From Salinisphaera sp. UBA1666 (GTDB lineage: Bacteria; Pseudomonadota; Gammaproteobacteria; Nevskiales; Salinisphaeraceae): DNA of 35,706 nucleotides. Shown one piece after another: positions 1-8,953 of this stretch. The stretch covers positions 1-35,706 of the forward strand of contig DCKU01000048.1 of assembly GCA_002320455.1 (NCBI GenBank), given 5' to 3'. The position numbers and the translations under genes were made by a program. The notes under the pieces were generated by a model, which was not told where the DNA came from, did no database searches, and was given only the letters and a program-made list of their open reading frames with translations. Position 1 is the first letter of the stretch; the number at the start of each line of letters is the position of its first letter.

Positions 1-113
1 GCAATCCAGCGTTCTAGCGCGCTTGCGCAGAATGACTGCGCGGCGCGCGCTACGCCTCGTCTTGGCGCAAAGCAGCGCTTGGCGCGGACTCGTATGAAGC
101 CTCAACAGGCCCT
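1..113 (-). repeat. Truncated copy A of the TCATT-hairpin palindromic element
   Basis: This segment is the inverted counterpart of the last bases of the window: by hand alignment about 106 of 112 positions match the reverse complement of 35579-35690, with no gaps. It ends at the family terminus (AACAGGCCCT at 104-113). It carries the core hairpin, arms GCGCAG (25-30) and CTGCGC (36-41) around the loop AATGA (31-35), with further pairing of 17-22 to 43-48 past a one-base bulge. By symmetry around position 33, about 47 bp of the element lie before the window start. It contains no coding sequence and sits 9 bp from the stop of the next gene. Confidence 0.85.
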
Positions 114-121
114 TGGGGCCG

Positions 122-1072
122 TCAGCCGTTCATCGACAGCTCGCCGTTGATCAGCGCGCGTATCCAACTGACATAGCGTGGCAAAAGCCGCGGCGGCAAA
201 TCGTGGCCCAGGCCGTCAATTTCTTCGTAGTGGGCGTTGGGCAAGTGCTTGGCCGTGTCCCGGCCGTGGGCTACGGGCAGCAGCGGGTCGGCCTTGCCGT
301 GGATGACCAGGGCCGGCTGCTGGATGCGTTCGAGTAACTTGCGCCGCGAGCGGGCCGAGAGCACGGCCAGCATCTGGCGATGCGTGCCGGCCGGCGAGTA
401 GGCGCGCTCGGCGTTTTTCAGACATTCGCGATACCAGTCGGCCTCGCTGCGAGCCAGCTTGGGGTCGGTGCTGCCGATCATGCGCATGGTCTTGGCCATG
501 TGTGCCGCCACGTCTTCGGGCGAGCGGCTCTTGGGCGCCTTGGACAGGCGCAGCAGCACAGCCAGGCGGCTGCGCGGCAGTCGGTGATGGCCGGAGGTCG
601 ACATGATCGAGGTCAGCGTCTTGACGCGGCCCGGATCACGAGCGGCCAGGATCTGGGCGATCATCCCGCCCATCGATACGCCAACGACGTGAACCTCGCG
701 TACCCCCAGATGATCCAGCAGGCCGGTGGCATCGTCGGCCATGGCCTCCAGATCATAGGGCGCGCCGATCGGACGCTTGAACACGCTGCGCATGAACGCT
801 TTCACCGGCGACGGATAGGCTTGTTTCGTCTTGTACTGGCTGGACAGGCCGATATCGCGGTTATCGAAGCGGATGACATACAGCCCGGTATCGGCCAGCG
901 CGCGGCAAAAGGCGTCCGGCCAGGCGCGCAGCTGCATGCCCAGGCCCACGATCAGCAGCAGCGCAGGCCGATCGGGCCGGCCGAAGGTTTCATAGGCGAT
1001 CGTCAGATCGCCGATCTCACAAGAATCGACTACGTCGGCGCCGTCCAGGGCCGGAGCCAGAAACTCTGTCAT
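122..1072 (-). CDS. Alpha/beta-fold hydrolase
   Basis: A cytoplasmic alpha/beta-hydrolase of about 316 residues. Visible motifs are the oxyanion region LLLIVGLGMQ, the FDNRDIGLS strand and loop typical of the RdmC/enol-lactonase-like branch, the nucleophile elbow GVSMGG with Ser at about 133, an acid in HGKADPLLP and the catalytic His in GLGHDLPP. No signal peptide or membrane segment is seen. I chose the ATG at 1072 (MTEFLAPALDG) because the longer open frame, to 1126, runs almost into the divergent gene at 1139 and its extra 18 residues have no domain character. The substrate cannot be told from sequence; esterase or lactonase activity is the family expectation. Confidence 0.85.
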   Translation of the reverse strand: MTEFLAPALDGADVVDSCEIGDLTIAYETFGRPDRPALLLIVGLGMQLRAWPDAFCRALADTGLYVIRFDNRDIGLSSQYKTKQAYPSPVKAFMRSVFKRPIGAPYDLEAMADDATGLLDHLGVREVHVVGVSMGGMIAQILAARDPGRVKTLTSIMSTSGHHRLPRSRLAVLLRLSKAPKSRSPEDVAAHMAKTMRMIGSTDPKLARSEADWYRECLKNAERAYSPAGTHRQMLAVLSARSRRKLLERIQQPALVIHGKADPLLPVAHGRDTAKHLPNAHYEEIDGLGHDLPPRLLPRYVSWIRALINGELSMNG

Positions 1073-1138
1073 CGTCTTTTGTCCCGAGAAGAGGCGACCG
1101 GCACTATAGAGCGTACCGGCACGCAAAACGCCAAACCA

Positions 1139-1525
1139 ATGAGCCTACTCGACCGACTCGCCGACGCCCATATCCAGAACGCCATTGATGCCGGCGAGAT
1201 GGACGATCTGCCCGGCCAGGGCCGGCCGCTGCCACCCGACGATGCGCGCCACGTGCCAGCCGAGTTACGTGCTGGCTATCGGCTGCTGAAAAACGCGGGT
1301 TTCGTGCCGCCCGAGATCGCTACTCATCGCGAGCTGCGCGAGGTCGAGGTTCTTTTGAACCAGGCCGTGCCGGCGTCCGAACACGCCGAACGTCTGACCC
1401 GACGAGCGCGCTGGATCGAAACCCGGCTGGCCAGTTCCAGAGCCGGGCGCGCGCTCTTGGCCGATCGCCACTACGGCGATGCCATCAGACGACAGCTTGC
1501 GGGCCGCCGTGACAACGACGACTGA
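1139..1525 (+). CDS. DUF1992 (DnaJ-C28 conserved region) protein, YhdN-like
   Basis: A 128-residue soluble protein beginning MSLLDRLADAHIQNAIDAGE. The N-terminal pattern of a short helix followed by GEMDDLPGQGRPLPPDD is the hallmark of the DUF1992 family, also found in DnaJ homologue C28 and in E. coli YhdN. The following helices (LRAGYRLLKNAGFVPPEI and ELREVEVLLNQA) match the family layout, and the length is normal. The start at 1139 is the Met immediately before the conserved region; an upstream extension of the open frame is antisense to the hydrolase gene. The biochemical function of the family is unknown. The 3' end overlaps the following acetyltransferase frame, so the two may be co-transcribed. 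Confidence 0.85.
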   Translation: MSLLDRLADAHIQNAIDAGEMDDLPGQGRPLPPDDARHVPAELRAGYRLLKNAGFVPPEIATHRELREVEVLLNQAVPASEHAERLTRRARWIETRLASSRAGRALLADRHYGDAIRRQLAGRRDNDD

Positions 1526-2051
1526 GACCACGCTACGAACCGCGGCCGGCCCCGCAGACCAGGCGACGATATCGGCCCTGGCCCACCGCATCTGGCCCGA
1601 ACACTATGGGCCGATCATCGGCATGGCCCAGGTCGATTACATGCTGGCACAGAGCTATACCACGGCTGCCCTGGCTGCGGCCGAGGCCGCGGGCACCACG
1701 TTCTATCTGGCCGAGCAGGCCGGCCACGAGGTGGGCTATGCCGCGCTGGCGCCCGGCGACGAAGCCGATACCCGCCTGTTGGACAAGCTCTATCTAGCCG
1801 CCGAAACGCGCGGCCAGGGCCTGGGCCGGCAGCTGCTGGAGCACCTGGTAACCGCAGCCCGTACCAGCGGTGCGAGGCGGCTGGCGCTGCGGGTCAATCG
1901 CCACAACGCAGCCAGCATCGCCTTCTACCAGCGCATGGGCTTTCATATCGTCGATGCCCACGCGCTGGATATCGGCGGCGGCTATGTCATGGACGATTAC
2001 CGGATGACGATGGCGCTGTCTGGCCGTCATTCCGGGCATAGCCAATCGTAG
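1479..2051 (+). CDS. GNAT-family N-acetyltransferase
   Basis: A GCN5-related acetyltransferase of up to 190 residues. The acetyl-CoA pyrophosphate-binding motif A is seen as LDKLYLAAETRGQGLGRQLL (RGQGLG loop), followed by a LRVNRHNAASIAFYQRMGF segment, the typical motif B for side-chain positioning. The start is uncertain: ATG at 1479 overlaps the upstream gene by 47 bp, and GTG at 1509 would give 180 residues and a smaller overlap. The 3' end runs 65 bp into the 3' end of the convergent acyl-CoA synthetase gene. The acceptor substrate is not evident; the neighbourhood allows, but does not show, a role in acylating the adjacent synthetase. Confidence 0.85.
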   Translation: MPSDDSLRAAVTTTTETTLRTAAGPADQATISALAHRIWPEHYGPIIGMAQVDYMLAQSYTTAALAAAEAAGTTFYLAEQAGHEVGYAALAPGDEADTRLLDKLYLAAETRGQGLGRQLLEHLVTAARTSGARRLALRVNRHNAASIAFYQRMGFHIVDAHALDIGGGYVMDDYRMTMALSGRHSGHSQS

Positions 2052-3936
2052 CCAGACGTTCGGCGATCTCGTCCAGGCCGGTGGCGTCGTCGATGGTGGC
2101 CGGGATCTGTACCGCGTCGCCGTCGGCGATCTGGCGCAGCGTGGCCCGCACCGTCTTGCCCGAGCGGGTCTTGGGCAGGCGCTCGACGATGACGGCTTTC
2201 TTGAACGCCGCCACCGGGCCAATCGCCTCGCGCACTGCCGCGATGAGCTCGGCCACGATATCGGCCTCGTCGCGCGTGCAGCCGGCCTTCAAGACCACGA
2301 GCGCGACCGGCAGCTGGCCCTTGTCGGCATCGCGTGCGCCGATGACCGCGGCCTCGGCCACATCGTCATGGGCCGCGACGACCTCCTCGATCATGCCCGT
2401 GGACAGGCGATGCCCGGCCACGTTGATGATGTCGTCGATACGACTCATCACCCACAGATTGTGCTGCTCGTCGAAATAACCCGCATCGCCCGAGCGATAG
2501 AAGCCGTCGTAGGCCGAGAGATACGCCTCTACGTAGCGCGTATCGTTGTTCCACAGCGTGGTCAGCGTGCCCGGCGGCAGCGGCAGTGCAATCGCGATGT
2601 CGCCCATCTGGCCGTCGGCCACAGGGGTGCCGTCCGGGCCCAACACCTGCACGTCATAACCCGGCATGGGCCGGCCCGCCGAGCCGGTCGGCACGCCCAG
2701 ATCGCCAATGCCCAGCGGGTTGGCGGTGATGGCCCAGGCGGTCTCGGTCTGCCACCAGTGATCAATGACCGGCACGCCCAGATGCTGCCCGGCCCAGGCG
2801 GCCGTGTCCGGATCACAGTGCTCGCCGGCCAGAAACAGCGCCCGCAGGCTGGAGACGTCATAACCGGCCGCTGCCTGGCCCTCGGGGTCCACTTTCTTGA
2901 TGGCGCGAAACGCCGTGGGCGCGGTGAAAAACACATTCACGCTGTGGTCTTCAATCACGCGCCAGAACGCCCCGGCATCCGGCGTGCCCACCGGCTTGCC
3001 CTCGTAGATAACGGTGGTACAGCCCAGCAACAGCGGCGCATACACACAGTAAGAGTGGCCGACGACCCAGCCCACGTCCGAGGCGGTCCAGAAGGTGTCC
3101 TGCGGGCGAAGACCGTACACCGCGCGGGCCGAGTAGTGCATGGCCACGGCATGGCCGCCGTTATCGCGCACCACGCCTTTGGGCTGGCCCGTGGTGCCCG
3201 AGGTGTAGAGGATATACAGCGGATCGGTGGCCGCCACGGGTACGCATTCGGCGGGACGCGCCGTGGCCACCGCCTCCTGCCAGTCGATGTCGCGACCGGC
3301 CACCAGCTCGCAACCCTGGGTCTCGCGCTGGATGATGATACAGCGCGCCACCTTGTGCGCGGCCAGTTCCAGGGCATGATCCAGCAGGGGCTTGTAAGCC
3401 ACCACCCGGCCCGGCTCGATACCGCAGGAGGCCGAGATCACCAGCTTGGGCGTGGCGTCGTCGATACGCTTGGCCAGCTCCGGCCCGGCAAAGCCGCCGA
3501 ACACCACGGAATGCACCGCGCCGATACGCGCGCAGGCCAGCATGGCGATGACCGCCTCGGGCATCATCGGCATATAGATGATAACCCGGTCGCCTTTTTC
3601 GACCCCCTGATCGCGAATCGCCCCGGCAAACCGGGCCACCCGGGCCAAGAGCTCGTCGTAGGTCAGGCGGGTGACGCTATGGGTGACCGGGCTGTCGTGG
3701 ATCAGCGCCACACGCTCGCCGTGCCCGGCCTCGACGTGACGATCACAACAGTTGTCGCAGGTGTTGAGGGTGGCTCCGGCAAACCAGGAATAGAACGGGG
3801 CCGCACGCGTATCCAGCACGCTTTCGGGCGGGCTCAGCCAGCGGATATGGGCGGCTTCACGGCCCCAGAAATCCTGGGGGTTATCGCGAGCGTGTTCGAA
3901 GTCGGAGAGATAGCGTGTCGCAGGCGGTGACGTCAT
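1987..3936 (-). CDS. prpE: Propionyl-CoA synthetase / acetyl-CoA synthetase-like ligase
   Basis: An AMP-forming acyl-CoA synthetase of 649 residues, the usual length of PrpE/ACSS3-type enzymes. It would activate propionate, and probably acetate, to the CoA thioester via an acyl-adenylate. The N-terminal ACS domain starts at about residue 10, the P-loop-like motif YILYTSGTTGQPKG is at 241-254, the adenine-pocket DHWWQTETAW follows, and the C-terminal A10 motif LPKTRSGKTVR puts the catalytic lysine at about 594. WWQTETAW and RDNGGHAVA are typical of the propionate branch rather than Acs, which is the basis for the symbol. No methylcitrate-cycle genes are adjacent. The gene stands alone on its strand, convergent with the acetyltransferase. 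Confidence 0.85.
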   Translation of the reverse strand: MTSPPATRYLSDFEHARDNPQDFWGREAAHIRWLSPPESVLDTRAAPFYSWFAGATLNTCDNCCDRHVEAGHGERVALIHDSPVTHSVTRLTYDELLARVARFAGAIRDQGVEKGDRVIIYMPMMPEAVIAMLACARIGAVHSVVFGGFAGPELAKRIDDATPKLVISASCGIEPGRVVAYKPLLDHALELAAHKVARCIIIQRETQGCELVAGRDIDWQEAVATARPAECVPVAATDPLYILYTSGTTGQPKGVVRDNGGHAVAMHYSARAVYGLRPQDTFWTASDVGWVVGHSYCVYAPLLLGCTTVIYEGKPVGTPDAGAFWRVIEDHSVNVFFTAPTAFRAIKKVDPEGQAAAGYDVSSLRALFLAGEHCDPDTAAWAGQHLGVPVIDHWWQTETAWAITANPLGIGDLGVPTGSAGRPMPGYDVQVLGPDGTPVADGQMGDIAIALPLPPGTLTTLWNNDTRYVEAYLSAYDGFYRSGDAGYFDEQHNLWVMSRIDDIINVAGHRLSTGMIEEVVAAHDDVAEAAVIGARDADKGQLPVALVVLKAGCTRDEADIVAELIAAVREAIGPVAAFKKAVIVERLPKTRSGKTVRATLRQIADGDAVQIPATIDDATGLDEIAERLATIGYARNDGQTAPSSSGNRP

Positions 3937-4055
3937 GGCCGGGGCGGTCGGTTATTTCATTCCGACGATGCCACCCCGGCCGCAATGGCCCTATACGACT
4001 TTCGCCCCTGGTGTCGCTCGGGTGCCGCTCGGTCAGTTAGGCGTTGAGCTCGTTT

Positions 4056-4547
4056 TCAGGCCTCGGCACCCAGATACTGCTTGGTGGCATCCACCAGGTT
4101 GTCTTCCAGCCATTTGGCCATGGCCACGTCGTCGGCCACCAGTGATTCCAGCGTAGCCTTGGCCTGGCCCTCGTCGGCCGCTTCGGCCGTGGTGATCAGC
4201 GCGCGATAGTTGGCCACTTCGAAGTGCTCGAAGGCGATGCTGGCCGCCACGCTCTGCACCGCGGTCTCCCCGGTCATCTGGGTGCCCCAGGAATGACCGA
4301 CAGCCGACACCTTGCCGCCAATGTCTTTGGCCTTGGAGACGTCACCGCCCAGATCGGCCAACAAGTCGGCGATCTCTTTCTGGTGGGCCTGGGTTTCGGA
4401 TACGTGCTCGCTCATACGCGCCGCCAGCTCCGGGTAGTCGCCCTCGAGCGCATCGGCCCGCCCGGAGAGCATGGTCTCCCCGTGTTTGGCGAAGGCATGC
4501 GCTTCCTGCAGCCACTCGATCAGGGTGTCTTTATGAGTCTTTGCCAT
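4056..4547 (-). CDS. Ferritin-like domain protein (YciE/YciF, DUF892-like)
   Basis: A 163-residue all-helical protein whose four predicted helices carry spaced Glu and His (for example HGETML, HVSETQAHQKEI, AFEHFEVANYRAL), as expected of a ferritin-like di-iron bundle. The helix starting TLIEWLQEAHAFAKHGE and the later IAFEHFEVANYRALI resemble the DUF892 (YciE/YciF) stress proteins. No signal peptide is present. The start ATG at 4547 has a plausible AGGA ribosome-binding site about nine bases upstream. It is a single-gene unit with 119 bp to the next start and 78 bp to the macrodomain gene. Metal binding is inferred from fold similarity. Confidence 0.7.
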   Translation of the reverse strand: MAKTHKDTLIEWLQEAHAFAKHGETMLSGRADALEGDYPELAARMSEHVSETQAHQKEIADLLADLGGDVSKAKDIGGKVSAVGHSWGTQMTGETAVQSVAASIAFEHFEVANYRALITTAEAADEGQAKATLESLVADDVAMAKWLEDNLVDATKQYLGAEA

Positions 4548-4625
4548 GACAGGCGTTCCTACGAAAACAGACAGAACCTAGCGTTTCACGTGTAACACCG
4601 AAAATAAAGCGAGATATCGACACGC

Positions 4626-5156
4626 TTAGGTGAGAATCGACAGCGCCTCAGAAAACGCATCGTGGGCCTCATCAGAAAACAGCACGAAACGCGCCTGTTT
4701 CAGCGTGATCACCGAGCGCGCGGCCTCACCGAGCGTTTCCATGGCGATGGTGGCCGCCTCGGCCAGCGGATACCCATAGATACCGGCCGAAATAGCCGGA
4801 AACGCGATCGAGGCCGCGGCCTTGTCCTCGGCCAGCTCCACCGCGCTGCGATAGCAGCCCGCCAGCTGGCCCGGCACCTCGGGATCATCCGAGTAGACCG
4901 GGCCGGCGCAGTGCACCACCCAGTCGTTGGGCAGATCAAACGCTGGCGTGATCACGCCCTGGCCGGCCTCGATCGGCGCCAGCGCGCGGCTGGCCTCGAG
5001 GAGCTGTGGCCCGGCGGCGCGGTGGATCGCCCCGTCGACCCCGCCGCCGCCTTTGAGCTGGCGGTTGGCGGCATTCACGATCACGTCGATATCGCCCTGG
5101 CGGGTGATATCGCCCTTGATACATTCGATGGTCATCTCCCCGATGGTGCGCTGCAT
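4626..5156 (-). CDS. Macrodomain O-acetyl-ADP-ribose deacetylase (YmdB-like)
   Basis: A single-domain macro protein of about 176 residues that should bind ADP-ribose and hydrolyse O-acetyl-ADP-ribose. Diagnostic motifs are CIKGDIT, the NAAN adenosine-pocket loop with catalytic Asn, KGGGGVDGAIHRAAG with the catalytic Asp, a VHCAGPV strand, and the phosphate loop PAISAGIYGYP. These match the MacroD/YmdB group. I chose the ATG at 5156 (MQRTIGEMT); a GTG at 5189 would add 11 residues, and an internal ATG at 5135 (MTIECIKGDIT) would also keep the whole domain. It is divergent from the DUF2254 gene with only about 55 bp between starts, so the promoters must be compact or overlapping. Confidence 0.9.
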   Translation of the reverse strand: MQRTIGEMTIECIKGDITRQGDIDVIVNAANRQLKGGGGVDGAIHRAAGPQLLEASRALAPIEAGQGVITPAFDLPNDWVVHCAGPVYSDDPEVPGQLAGCYRSAVELAEDKAAASIAFPAISAGIYGYPLAEAATIAMETLGEAARSVITLKQARFVLFSDEAHDAFSEALSILT

Positions 5157-5211
5157 GATTGGGCTTCGCGGCTGATAAGCTTTATCCACATCTTTACGTG
5201 ATCAGCGGCCT

Positions 5212-6561
5212 GTGGCCAAGCTCGTCAAACTCTGGACCGCGCTTCAGACCAGTTACTGGTTCATCCCGTCGCTGATGGCTTTCGTGGCGGGCCTGCTGTC
5301 GTTTGCGTTGGCCAGCGTCGATGGCTGGCTGGGCAACGCCTGGATTGATGCCGTGCCCTGGGTCTATCGCGTACAGGCCTCGGGGGCGCGCGATATCCTC
5401 ACCACGGTGGCCGGTTCGATGATCGGCGTGGCCGGTGTGACGTTCTCGATCACGATCGCGGCCCTGTCTTATACCACCACCACGCTGGGCCCGCGTCTGC
5501 TCACCAACTTCATGAGCGACAAGGGCAACCAGGTCACGCTGGGCACGTTTCTGGCCACCTTCGTGTACTGCGTCCTCCTGCTGCGCACTATTCAGGCCGG
5601 CGACGACACCGGGGCCAGCTTCGTGCCCCATCTGTCGATCGTCTTTGCCATCGTGCTGGCCATGGCCAGTCTGGCGGTGCTGATCTATTTCATTCATCAC
5701 ATCGCCGAGTCGTTGCACGTCTCCAACGTGATCGCCGACATCGGCGGGGATCTGGACCGTGCCATCAGCGCTTACGACCAGCGCTCGCGCCCGCCCGAGG
5801 GCACCCACTCGGCGACCGCCCTGCCGGGCGATTTTGCCAATCGCGCGCGTGCGGTGACCGCGCCCACCAGCGGTTATATCCAGAACGTGGTGCATAAGAC
5901 ACTGATGCGCATCGCCTGCGAGCACGACCTGGTGATCCGCATGAGCCGCGTGCCCGGCGATTTCGTCGTCGACTCCCAGGCGCTGGTGGAGGTCTGGCCG
6001 GGCCAGGCCCTCGACGATCCCCGCATCGGCGATCAGATCCGCCAGGCGTTTGCCATCGGCCGGTCACGCACCCAGTCGCAAGACGTGCTGTTTCTGGTCA
6101 ACGAGCTGGTCGAGATTGCCGCCCGGGCGCTCTCACCGGGCACCAACGACCCCTACACCGCCATGAGCTGTCTGGACTGGCTCAGCGTGGCGGTGGACCG
6201 CATGGCACGCAGCCGCATGCCGTCATTGCCTTATTTCGATGACGACAACGTCCTGCGCGTCTGGGCGCCGGTATTTGATTTCAAAACCCTGACCAACGCC
6301 ATCTACGATCAGCTGCGGTGTTATTTCGCCACCGACGTGAATGCCGCCGTGCATATGCTGGACCGGCTGGGCGAAAGCGGCGCGTTCATCGGCCGCGCCG
6401 ACGACCGGGCCCTGCTGCGCGAGCATGCGGCCTCGCTGGAAGCGGCCACGCGCCCAAGCGTGAACAACCCGCGTGACACCGAGCGCCTGGATTATGCCGC
6501 CCGGCGCGCGGCACGGCTGCTGGCCGACCCGGTCACGCGCGACGATCACGTATCGCCTTGA
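5212..6561 (+). CDS. DUF2254 integral membrane protein
   Basis: A 449-residue membrane protein. The first half has about four hydrophobic helices (roughly residues 17-37, 62-85, 110-128 and 140-163), and the second half is a soluble domain. The DUF2254 signature ARALSPGTNDPYTAMSCLDWLS is present at about residue 305, as is the LGPRLLTNFMSDKGNQ loop between membrane segments 2 and 3. The start codon appears to be GTG at 5212 with no strong ribosome-binding site. The family has no established function. The downstream peptidase gene begins 52 bp after this stop on the same strand, so co-transcription is possible. Confidence 0.85.
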   Translation: MAKLVKLWTALQTSYWFIPSLMAFVAGLLSFALASVDGWLGNAWIDAVPWVYRVQASGARDILTTVAGSMIGVAGVTFSITIAALSYTTTTLGPRLLTNFMSDKGNQVTLGTFLATFVYCVLLLRTIQAGDDTGASFVPHLSIVFAIVLAMASLAVLIYFIHHIAESLHVSNVIADIGGDLDRAISAYDQRSRPPEGTHSATALPGDFANRARAVTAPTSGYIQNVVHKTLMRIACEHDLVIRMSRVPGDFVVDSQALVEVWPGQALDDPRIGDQIRQAFAIGRSRTQSQDVLFLVNELVEIAARALSPGTNDPYTAMSCLDWLSVAVDRMARSRMPSLPYFDDDNVLRVWAPVFDFKTLTNAIYDQLRCYFATDVNAAVHMLDRLGESGAFIGRADDRALLREHAASLEAATRPSVNNPRDTERLDYAARRAARLLADPVTRDDHVSP

Positions 6562-6613
6562 ACCCCACCGCCAGGGCGCCATCTTCCTGCCCACGCTCGA
6601 CGACGATGTTCGC

Positions 6614-8752
6614 ATGACCGACTTTGCACCTGATGCGCGGCCACAGCCGCCGATCGCCCAGCGCGTTGCTGACCAGACCCAGATCCACGGGACCACGCTG
6701 ACCGACGACTATGCCTGGCTGCGGGATGCCCACTGGCGCGACGCCATGATGGACCCCAGCCGGCTCGACGGTGAGATCCGGGCTTATCTGGACGCTGAAA
6801 ACGCCTATACCGAGGCCATGATGGCCGATACCACCACGCTTCAGGCCGAGCTGGTGGCCGAGATGCGGGCCCGCATGGCCGAGGTGGATGCCAGCGTGCC
6901 CACGCCGGATGGGCCGCATGTCTATTACGTGCGCTTCCGCGAAGGCGGACAGCACCCGATCTTCTGTCGTGCGCCGAGAGCCGCCGACGGCAGCGCCGAA
7001 CCCGGCCAGCCGCTCACCGACGAGCAGATCCTTCTGGACGGCGACGCCGAAGCCGAGGGCCGCGAGTATTTCTCGCTGGGCGCGGTCGACCACAGCCCCG
7101 ATCACGCCAAGCTGGCCTTTGCCCTGGACGAGCGCGGCTCCGAGGCCTACACCATCCACGTGCGGGATATCGCCACGGGTGATGAAATCCAGCCGCCGAT
7201 TGGCAACGCTACCGGAAACGTCCAGTGGTCGGCGGACGCCAATACGCTGTTCTTCACCACGCTAGACGATAATCACCGGCCCTGTCGTGTCTGGCGCCTG
7301 GCGCTGGGGGCAGCACCGTCAGAGGCGGTGCTGGTCTACGAAGAGCCCGATGCCGGTTTTTTTGTCTCCATCGGCGAGACCCAGTCCGGCGACTATCTGC
7401 TCATCCAGGCCCACGACCACGCCACCAGTGAGACCCGCTTTATCCCGGCAGCCAGCGCGCATGCCGAGCCCCGGCTGATTGCCGCCCGCGTACCCGGTCG
7501 TGAATACAGCGTAGACGACGACAACGGCACGCATTTCGTCATCTTGACCAACGCCGGCGACGCCGAGGACTTCAAGCTCATGCGCGCGCCGATCGCCGCA
7601 CCCGACTATGCCCACTGGGAAGAGATCGTGGCGCATGTGCCCGGCCGGTTGATTCTCGACCACGTGGAACTGGCCCACTACCGGGTGCGCATGGAACGTG
7701 CCGATGCCCTGCCGCGGATCGTGATCACCGCCAAGCAGACCGGGACCGAGCACGCTATCGCCTTTGACGACGAGGCCTACTCCCTGGGCATGTCGGTGGG
7801 CTATGAATACGACACCGCCACCCTGCGGTTTCTCTATAGCGCACCGCACACGCCAGACGAGACCTTCGACTACGACATGGCCCGCGGCACGCGAGAACTG
7901 CGCAAGCAGCGCCAGGTGCCCAGCGGCTTTGACCCCGCGGCGTATATCGTGCGGCGGCTGACCGCCGAGACCGCCGACGGCGAGGCCGTGCCCATCACGC
8001 TGACCTATCACCGCGACACACCCCTCGACGGCAGTGCGCCCTGCCTGCTGCACGGCTACGGCGCCTACGGCATCAGCGAGGCGGCCGCATTTTCATCGAG
8101 CCGGTTCTCGCTCATTGATCGCGGCTTCATCCATGCCATCGCCCATGTGCGCGGCGGCAAGGAACGCGGTTATCGCTGGTATGCCGACGGCAAGCTCGAC
8201 AAGAAACCCAACACGTTTGCCGACTATATCCGCGTGGCTGAGCACCTCTGCGAGGCCGGCTTTACCGGCCCCGGGCGCATTGCCGCTTTCGGCGGCAGCG
8301 CCGGCGGGATGCTGGTCGGGGCCGTTATCAACCAGCGGCCGGAACTGTTCGGGGCCGCCATCGCCGACGTGCCCTTCGTGGATGTCTTGAACACCATGAT
8401 GGACGACACCCTGCCGCTCACCCCGCCCGAGTGGCCCGAATGGGGCAACCCGCGCGACGACGAAGCCGCCTTTGCCACCATCGCCAGCTACTGCCCCTAC
8501 CAGAACGTGGCCGCCCAGGATTACCCGGCTATTCTCGTCATCGCGGGCGTCTCCGACCCACGGGTGACCTACTGGGAGCCGGCCAAGTGGACCGCCAAGC
8601 TGCGCGCAACCAAGACCGACGCCAACCCGCTGCTCTTGAAGACCCACATGGCCGCCGGCCACGGCGGGCTGCCGGGGCGCTTTGCTGCACTGGAGGAAAT
8701 GGGGCTGATCTTTGCGTTTTTGTTAAAAGCGCTGGAGAAGACTCAGGCCTGA
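6614..8752 (+). CDS. ptrB: Oligopeptidase B (S9A prolyl oligopeptidase family)
   Basis: A serine peptidase of 712 residues that cleaves short peptides after basic residues in the cytoplasm. The N-terminal half is a seven-bladed propeller; the C-terminal half is an alpha/beta-hydrolase. The catalytic triad is visible as Ser about 562 in FGGSAGGMLVGA, Asp about 648 in GVSDPRVTYWEPAKW and His about 683 in MAAGHGG. The HGYGAYG oxyanion loop and RGGKERGYRWYADGKLDKK are diagnostic of PtrB. I chose the ATG at 6614 (MTDFAPDARPQPPIAQRV) because the frame further upstream overlaps the previous gene and is not conserved-looking. There is no signal peptide. Confidence 0.93.
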   Translation: MTDFAPDARPQPPIAQRVADQTQIHGTTLTDDYAWLRDAHWRDAMMDPSRLDGEIRAYLDAENAYTEAMMADTTTLQAELVAEMRARMAEVDASVPTPDGPHVYYVRFREGGQHPIFCRAPRAADGSAEPGQPLTDEQILLDGDAEAEGREYFSLGAVDHSPDHAKLAFALDERGSEAYTIHVRDIATGDEIQPPIGNATGNVQWSADANTLFFTTLDDNHRPCRVWRLALGAAPSEAVLVYEEPDAGFFVSIGETQSGDYLLIQAHDHATSETRFIPAASAHAEPRLIAARVPGREYSVDDDNGTHFVILTNAGDAEDFKLMRAPIAAPDYAHWEEIVAHVPGRLILDHVELAHYRVRMERADALPRIVITAKQTGTEHAIAFDDEAYSLGMSVGYEYDTATLRFLYSAPHTPDETFDYDMARGTRELRKQRQVPSGFDPAAYIVRRLTAETADGEAVPITLTYHRDTPLDGSAPCLLHGYGAYGISEAAAFSSSRFSLIDRGFIHAIAHVRGGKERGYRWYADGKLDKKPNTFADYIRVAEHLCEAGFTGPGRIAAFGGSAGGMLVGAVINQRPELFGAAIADVPFVDVLNTMMDDTLPLTPPEWPEWGNPRDDEAAFATIASYCPYQNVAAQDYPAILVIAGVSDPRVTYWEPAKWTAKLRATKTDANPLLLKTHMAAGHGGLPGRFAALEEMGLIFAFLLKALEKTQA

Positions 8753-8866
8753 TCCGGCCGAGCCCTGCAGCGATCTCGTCTTGTGGCTACCGGCACCGGG
8801 CACAGCCTAAAGATTCCAATAAAACAGACACATAGCGCTTTTAGCCCCCATGAGGCGACATATCTA

Positions 8867-8921
8867 TTGATATGTTCTGACGAATCCGCGTAATGTCTGG
8901 GTGTCAATATGAATTGACACC
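8867..8921 (+). promoter_or_regulatory. Candidate promoter with 22-bp operator-like dyad
   Basis: TTGATA (8867-8872), an 18-bp spacer and TAATGT (8891-8896) form a sigma70-like promoter. Immediately downstream, 8900-8921 is a perfect inverted repeat: GGTGTCAAT, a 4-base spacer, ATTGACACC. Its place at the expected transcription start suits a repressor site or a stabilising 5' hairpin. The right arm also contains TTGACA, but no good -10 box lies 16-18 bp from it. The DUF3015 start codon follows at 8954, preceded by a TAGGGGG ribosome-binding site. Confidence 0.5.
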
Positions 8922-8953
8922 GATCAACGGATTTATCTCTTAGGGGGAATACA

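Noticed and set aside
380..1525. A 381-residue open frame covering the DUF1992 gene
   Set aside because: The first 253 codons are antisense to the hydrolase gene and have shadow-frame composition; the gene starts at 1139.
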